Positions 60,096 through 64,000 of a stretch of DNA of 64,000 nucleotides are shown piece by piece; positions within the stretch are counted from its first letter, which is position 1, and the number at the start of each line of letters is the position of its first letter. Both the position numbers and the translations under genes were made by a program. The notes beneath the pieces were generated by a model that saw nothing but the letters and a program-made list of their open reading frames with translations, did not search any database and had not been told where the DNA came from. Where the stretch lies: positions 620,001 to 684,000 of the forward strand of contig JAGFBZ010002556.1 of NCBI GenBank assembly GCA_018398805.1. The letters run 5' to 3'. The stretch comes from Hirundichthys speculiger (Eukaryota; Chordata; Actinopteri; Beloniformes; Exocoetidae).

Positions 60096-60984
60096 CTAAG
60101 AGGAATCAGAGTGGCAAAAAAATCATCACGCAAAAAGCTTGTACTGCTCCTTTTTTCACTTGTCCATTTTCAAATGAGAAGCTCCTGTTTTACAAGCGGT
60201 TGAGCATCATTTCCTGTCAATTCTGTTTTGTTAACAGAACATGATTTTGATTTTTGTCAAATTGAATGCCTGTTCCCAATCAGTTACACAGTGTGAGCAA
60301 CATAATACTCTAGTAAGTTGTGTAGTCTGAACAGAACAGCAATCTGCTGGCATTGAAAATCATGTTGTCTGATGCCGCCATGAGCCAGCTGAGAGAGGGA
60401 ACCTTTCCAGCAAGTACTTAGTTTGCCAGAAACCTCCCAATAATGGAGCATGCATGAAACACCTCCTGTTGTATCTCTTTGTGTCTACATTTGCTTTGCA
60501 GAGGCAGCACAGGAATCTTTGTGTAATGTATGTGTGAACTTCAGTTCCCTAATTGCTTCAACTACACCTGCAAAGGTGTAATTGAAGCAAATTAGGTATT
60601 TGTTGCGGGTCATAAAAGTGGTCAAGTGCATATGGCCTTGTCCCTACTTGAGATCTTCTGAAGTTGTGAAACATCATCAGTCACAGTAGATGTGCTGTCC
60701 CAATTGGAAGACCGCCATCCAGCGAAGCACAGTTAAAATCCCTGAATGTGTTCTTTCTCTGTTCATTTTATTGAGAATATGTCTTGGAGACTTATGTAAA
60801 CTTAAGATGGCAAAGTATCCCAGAATGCATTTTGCATCATAGAATGGAATCAATAGCTGCAGAAAAACCCTCACAGCTGTAAGTTACAATTATGAAATAC
60901 TACTTCTGTTGCATAACATAATGCAGTTTTAAGATGTTTGCATGCATGAATGCCAATTCTTCTAACTTAATTGTTTTTGGGATT

Positions 60985-61580
60985 TGGCAGACTGGGGTGG
61001 TGGTTTCCCTTTTTAGGAAAGAGGAACAGAGGGTGTGTTCCAGTTACAGGGGAATCACACTTCTCAGCCTCCCTGTTAAGGTCTATGGAAGGGTGAGTCC
61101 GATCGATTGTCAAATCTTGGATCCAGGAGGAACAATGTGGGTTCCGTCCTGGCTGTGGAACACTGGACCAGCTCTATACCTTTTCTAGCATCCTGGAGGG
61201 AGCATAGGAATTTGCCTAACTAGTCCACATGTGCTTTGTGGATCTGGAGAAGGCATTTGACCGTGTCCCTTGGGGTGTCTTGTGGGGGTTACTCCAGGAG
61301 TATAGGGTCCTGGGCCCATTGCTACGGGTTCTCCAGTCCCTGTGCAAACAGTGAGAGTTTGGTTCGCATCGCCGGTTGTGAGTTGGATTCATTTTCAGTG
61401 AGAGTTGGACTCCATCAGGGCGGCCATTTGTCACTGATTCTGTTCATCACATTTATGGACAGAATTTCTCGGTGCAACCAAAGAACAGAGGGTTTCCAGT
61501 TCAGTGGTCTCAGGATTCCATCTCTGCTTTATGCAGATGATGTGGTCCTAAAGTTAATGGATGAATGGATGGATAGATAA
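60985..61580 (+). pseudogene. non-LTR retrotransposon reverse-transcriptase relic
   Basis: Frames joined by shifts read QTGVVVSLFRKEEQRVCSSY, YRGITLLSLPVKVYGRV, CGFRPG, CFVDLEKAFDRVPWGVL, LDSFSVRVGLHQGG and LLYADDVVLK. YADD is the reverse-transcriptase catalytic box. Stops and frameshifts near 61130-61360 break it, and it ends in ATGGATGAATGGATGG. Clade not assigned. Confidence 0.85.
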
Positions 61581-61694
61581 GTGTTGTGCACCTAAATGAA
61601 GAAAAAGAGCCTTTAAAGGTCTTCCAAGAACTCTTGAGTCCCAAAACATCCAAGATGACAAAGATAAAATATGGGGGGGGAAAAGCCTCAACTA

Positions 61695-62345
61695 CTGTAT
61701 CGGCCTGAATATTGGACGGTATTTTATACTAAAAATCATATTCTCAAAAATGGGTGTCGTCTTATAAACGAGGTCTAGAGCTTTGTATTGTTGTTACATA
61801 TCTGCACCACTAGATGGAGCCACACCGAAGCAACTAGTAAGTGAGTTGAGCATCACGGTGAACGCATGAAGCAGGATTTGGTGTAAAATGGAGGAACCAC
61901 ACGATCGCACTGAACAAAGGGGCTTGAAAGGTTTGTTGCAGTTCAGATTTTTTTTTTTTTTAATAGACCGAATTGTAAATATTTTTTATTTAAATTGAAT
62001 ATAACATGGTTATGCAGTTATCAACATCATTAATGCAGTTATTGAACTACATGGCTGTTGCTTATTCACTGAGTCATAGTCTCAGATTTTAAGAGAATAC
62101 ACTTTATTAAACAGTACTATACCTTGATCTTAAAGAATACGGAAACCTGACATGTACCTTACCTTAAGTATGGTAACCATACTTACTAAAAAAGATGAAA
62201 TCATTTAACTTTTTAACAGTACAGCAGAATGTTATATCTATGATTTTTTTCTATAGTAATTGTACAATAAAAAGTTTTATGAACAGTTTTATTGAAAAGT
62301 AGGAGTCGTCTTATAATCAGTCGTCCTATATTCAGGCCAATACGG
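61695..62345. mobile_element. terminal-inverted-repeat element bordered by TA
   Basis: Ends CTGTATCGGCCTGAATAT and (minus strand) CCGTATTGGCCTGAATAT, 16 of 18 alike, each bordered by TA. The inner ends GTCGTCTTATAAACGAG and GTCGTCTTATAATCAG are direct rather than mirrored. No transposase. Superfamily not assigned; TA borders suggest Tc1/mariner. Confidence 0.65.
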
Positions 62346-64000
62346 TAATTGCTGAGGTTACAATATTGAAGATGCAACAAAATTTTATGGATTCGTCCCC
62401 TGCTGAAGCTCAAACTTCATGAAAAGCACACTGACAGTTTTTGGGCAAGGCTGCTAGGAGACAAACAAAAACAGAAACTCCTCGAAGGAGGTAAAGCTAC
62501 ATGAGAGGATCAGATGTGCTGCTGAATAGTTTTATTTTTACCCTAGAACTACATTAAAGTTAATAGGAATGTTGAGGTCGCAAGATGGTCTGTAGTCAAC
62601 TGTTTCCATTTCCAAAACAGACTTTCAAATGACATGGGTTAAAAATAAATTTCAGGCCATGCTTGTTTCCTTAATACGACAAGAGTTTTCAGGAAGCTGG
62701 CCTGCTGAAACAAAGTTTGACTGACACTCTGTGCCTGTGGTTGGTTTGTGGAGGAAACCCACTGACAGATCAGCTTTGAGCAGCTGGCAAGGCCCCCAGC
62801 AGTGTCCTCACTGTTGAGCAAGCCAGAAAAATTTGAAACGATATAATCCTGGTCAGAGTCAACAACAGAAAGTTGTTGTGATAAGTTCCGTCATCACATA
62901 AAACCTTTATTCAAGAATCCAGTTAATGAACATTTTTAAACAGTGTATATTTTAGTGTTACTGCTAGATTTAACACTTAGACTTTAACGTTCATAGCTGA
63001 TAGATTTTCTACATTTCTTTTGTGTTATCGACCTATCAGACATCTGAATTTACCCTGTGGTTAGTGTGTGTTTCAAGATTCTCATCCGCAATGTTGCAGA
63101 GAACAGAACAAAACCTTTGCAGCTTTAAAAACCTAAATGGGACGTGGTCAGTTTGTATTTCTTTTTCTTTATTCTTTTTCTTTTATTACACGTAGCATAG
63201 CTCATCTTAAACGACACAGGGGTTTTTTTGTATCAGGACGTTATACAAATTGCCTCATCCTTAGCAGGTCTTAATTAGAGTAAATGGAACAACACACAGC
63301 GAGATATAAAGTGTCATTGAATATTTACTCAAAAGCGAAAATCCAACAGTGGTGCTTGAAAAAATAAGTGCACCCTTAATTTCTCATTTTTCCATAGGAA
63401 TTAACAGGTGAAGTCGCAGCCAGGTGCTGCACTTGATTAGCTGATCGTTAGCAAGCAGCAGAACCGCTACAACAGAAGACATGTCCGTCAGTTTCCTGGT
63501 CCAGTATTGAGGTTCTACATTGTTGCTTGCACAAACTCTGCTCATGCTGTCTTTCTTTGCAAACATCTTGAGATTTTCTATTAGGCCTTTTTTTCAGTTT
63601 AAGACACTGAATTTTTAAATAGTTTTCTACGCCAGTGTGGATGTTGAACTTCCTGAAGGATTTCTGTTAGTAGTTCATCTCCTGTTCAACATCTCCTCTC
63701 ATCAGTAACCAAGACAACATTGGTTTACATATGAGAGCGGCTGATTTAGCCTTTCAGCCCAAGCAATGTTTAAAAAGAGACCTCAGATCCTGACAGGTTG
63801 AAGAGCAGACATGAAGAAGGTAAGCTAATTTAAGCTAGCTGGCTCATAAAAATGGAGGCACTTGAAATGCTGAGGACAAATCCGTTCAGTCTGAAATGAA
63901 GTATCAAGTAAATGCATTTCATTAAAGTGTTGCAAGAACATTTTATGGACTTGAACACCTCTCTTTAAAAATTTCAGATTATTTTTGAAGACAGAGCAGT

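Larger units (their letters stand above)
56994..64000. other. mpl upstream flank and gene-poor sequence
   Basis: No coding gene was recognised. Holds the mpl promoter flank, a weak Tc1-like fragment near 57500-57600 (CTGGCCTGCAGTCCTGACCT), a SINE (59731-60095), a LINE relic (about 60985-61580) and an inverted-repeat element (61695-62345). Stretches 57640-59700 and 62350-64000 show nothing I can name. Confidence 0.6.

Overview
This window looks like nuclear DNA of a ray-finned (teleost, probably percomorph) fish. It holds two split vertebrate genes with GT-AG introns. The remainder is AT-rich intron and intergenic sequence packed with teleost-type DNA transposons (hAT and Tc1/mariner families, mostly short non-autonomous copies), a tRNA-headed SINE with an (ATGG)n tail, and decayed non-LTR retrotransposons. 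There is no bacterial-style gene packing, no CRISPR array and no virus.

Plus strand, 9975-36845: the last five coding exons of ddah1 (dimethylarginine dimethylaminohydrolase 1). They correspond to mammalian exons 2-6 and to about the last 185 residues, including the catalytic His and Cys. The first coding exon was not found and probably lies upstream of the window, so positions 1-9974 are read as intron 1 or 5' flank.

Minus strand, 56993-44945: a complete 12-exon mpl (thrombopoietin receptor) gene. The splice phases close perfectly over 1806 coding nucleotides (601 residues). It has two cytokine-receptor modules, each ending in a WSxWS box (WSSWS and WSDWS), one membrane helix, a Box 1 proline motif, a Box 2-like acidic segment and a C-terminal NHSYLPV tail.

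The two genes converge tail to tail across about 8.1 kb. From 56994 to 64000 lies the mpl promoter flank and gene-poor sequence with a SINE, a LINE reverse-transcriptase relic and a terminal-inverted-repeat element. I see no functional link between the genes beyond adjacency: DDAH1 is a cytosolic enzyme that removes an inhibitor of nitric-oxide synthase, and MPL is a JAK-STAT receptor of blood stem cells and thrombocytes.

The most unusual structures are (1) a telomere-like minisatellite whose ~38-bp unit carries a copy of the real splice donor of mpl exon 4, (2) a three-level nested transposon insertion in mpl intron 7, (3) two hAT-type elements back to back in one target site inside a further element in ddah1 intron 4, and (4) a mariner-like MITE family that carries the same foreign insertion in two copies. 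I found no convincing new multi-gene system.
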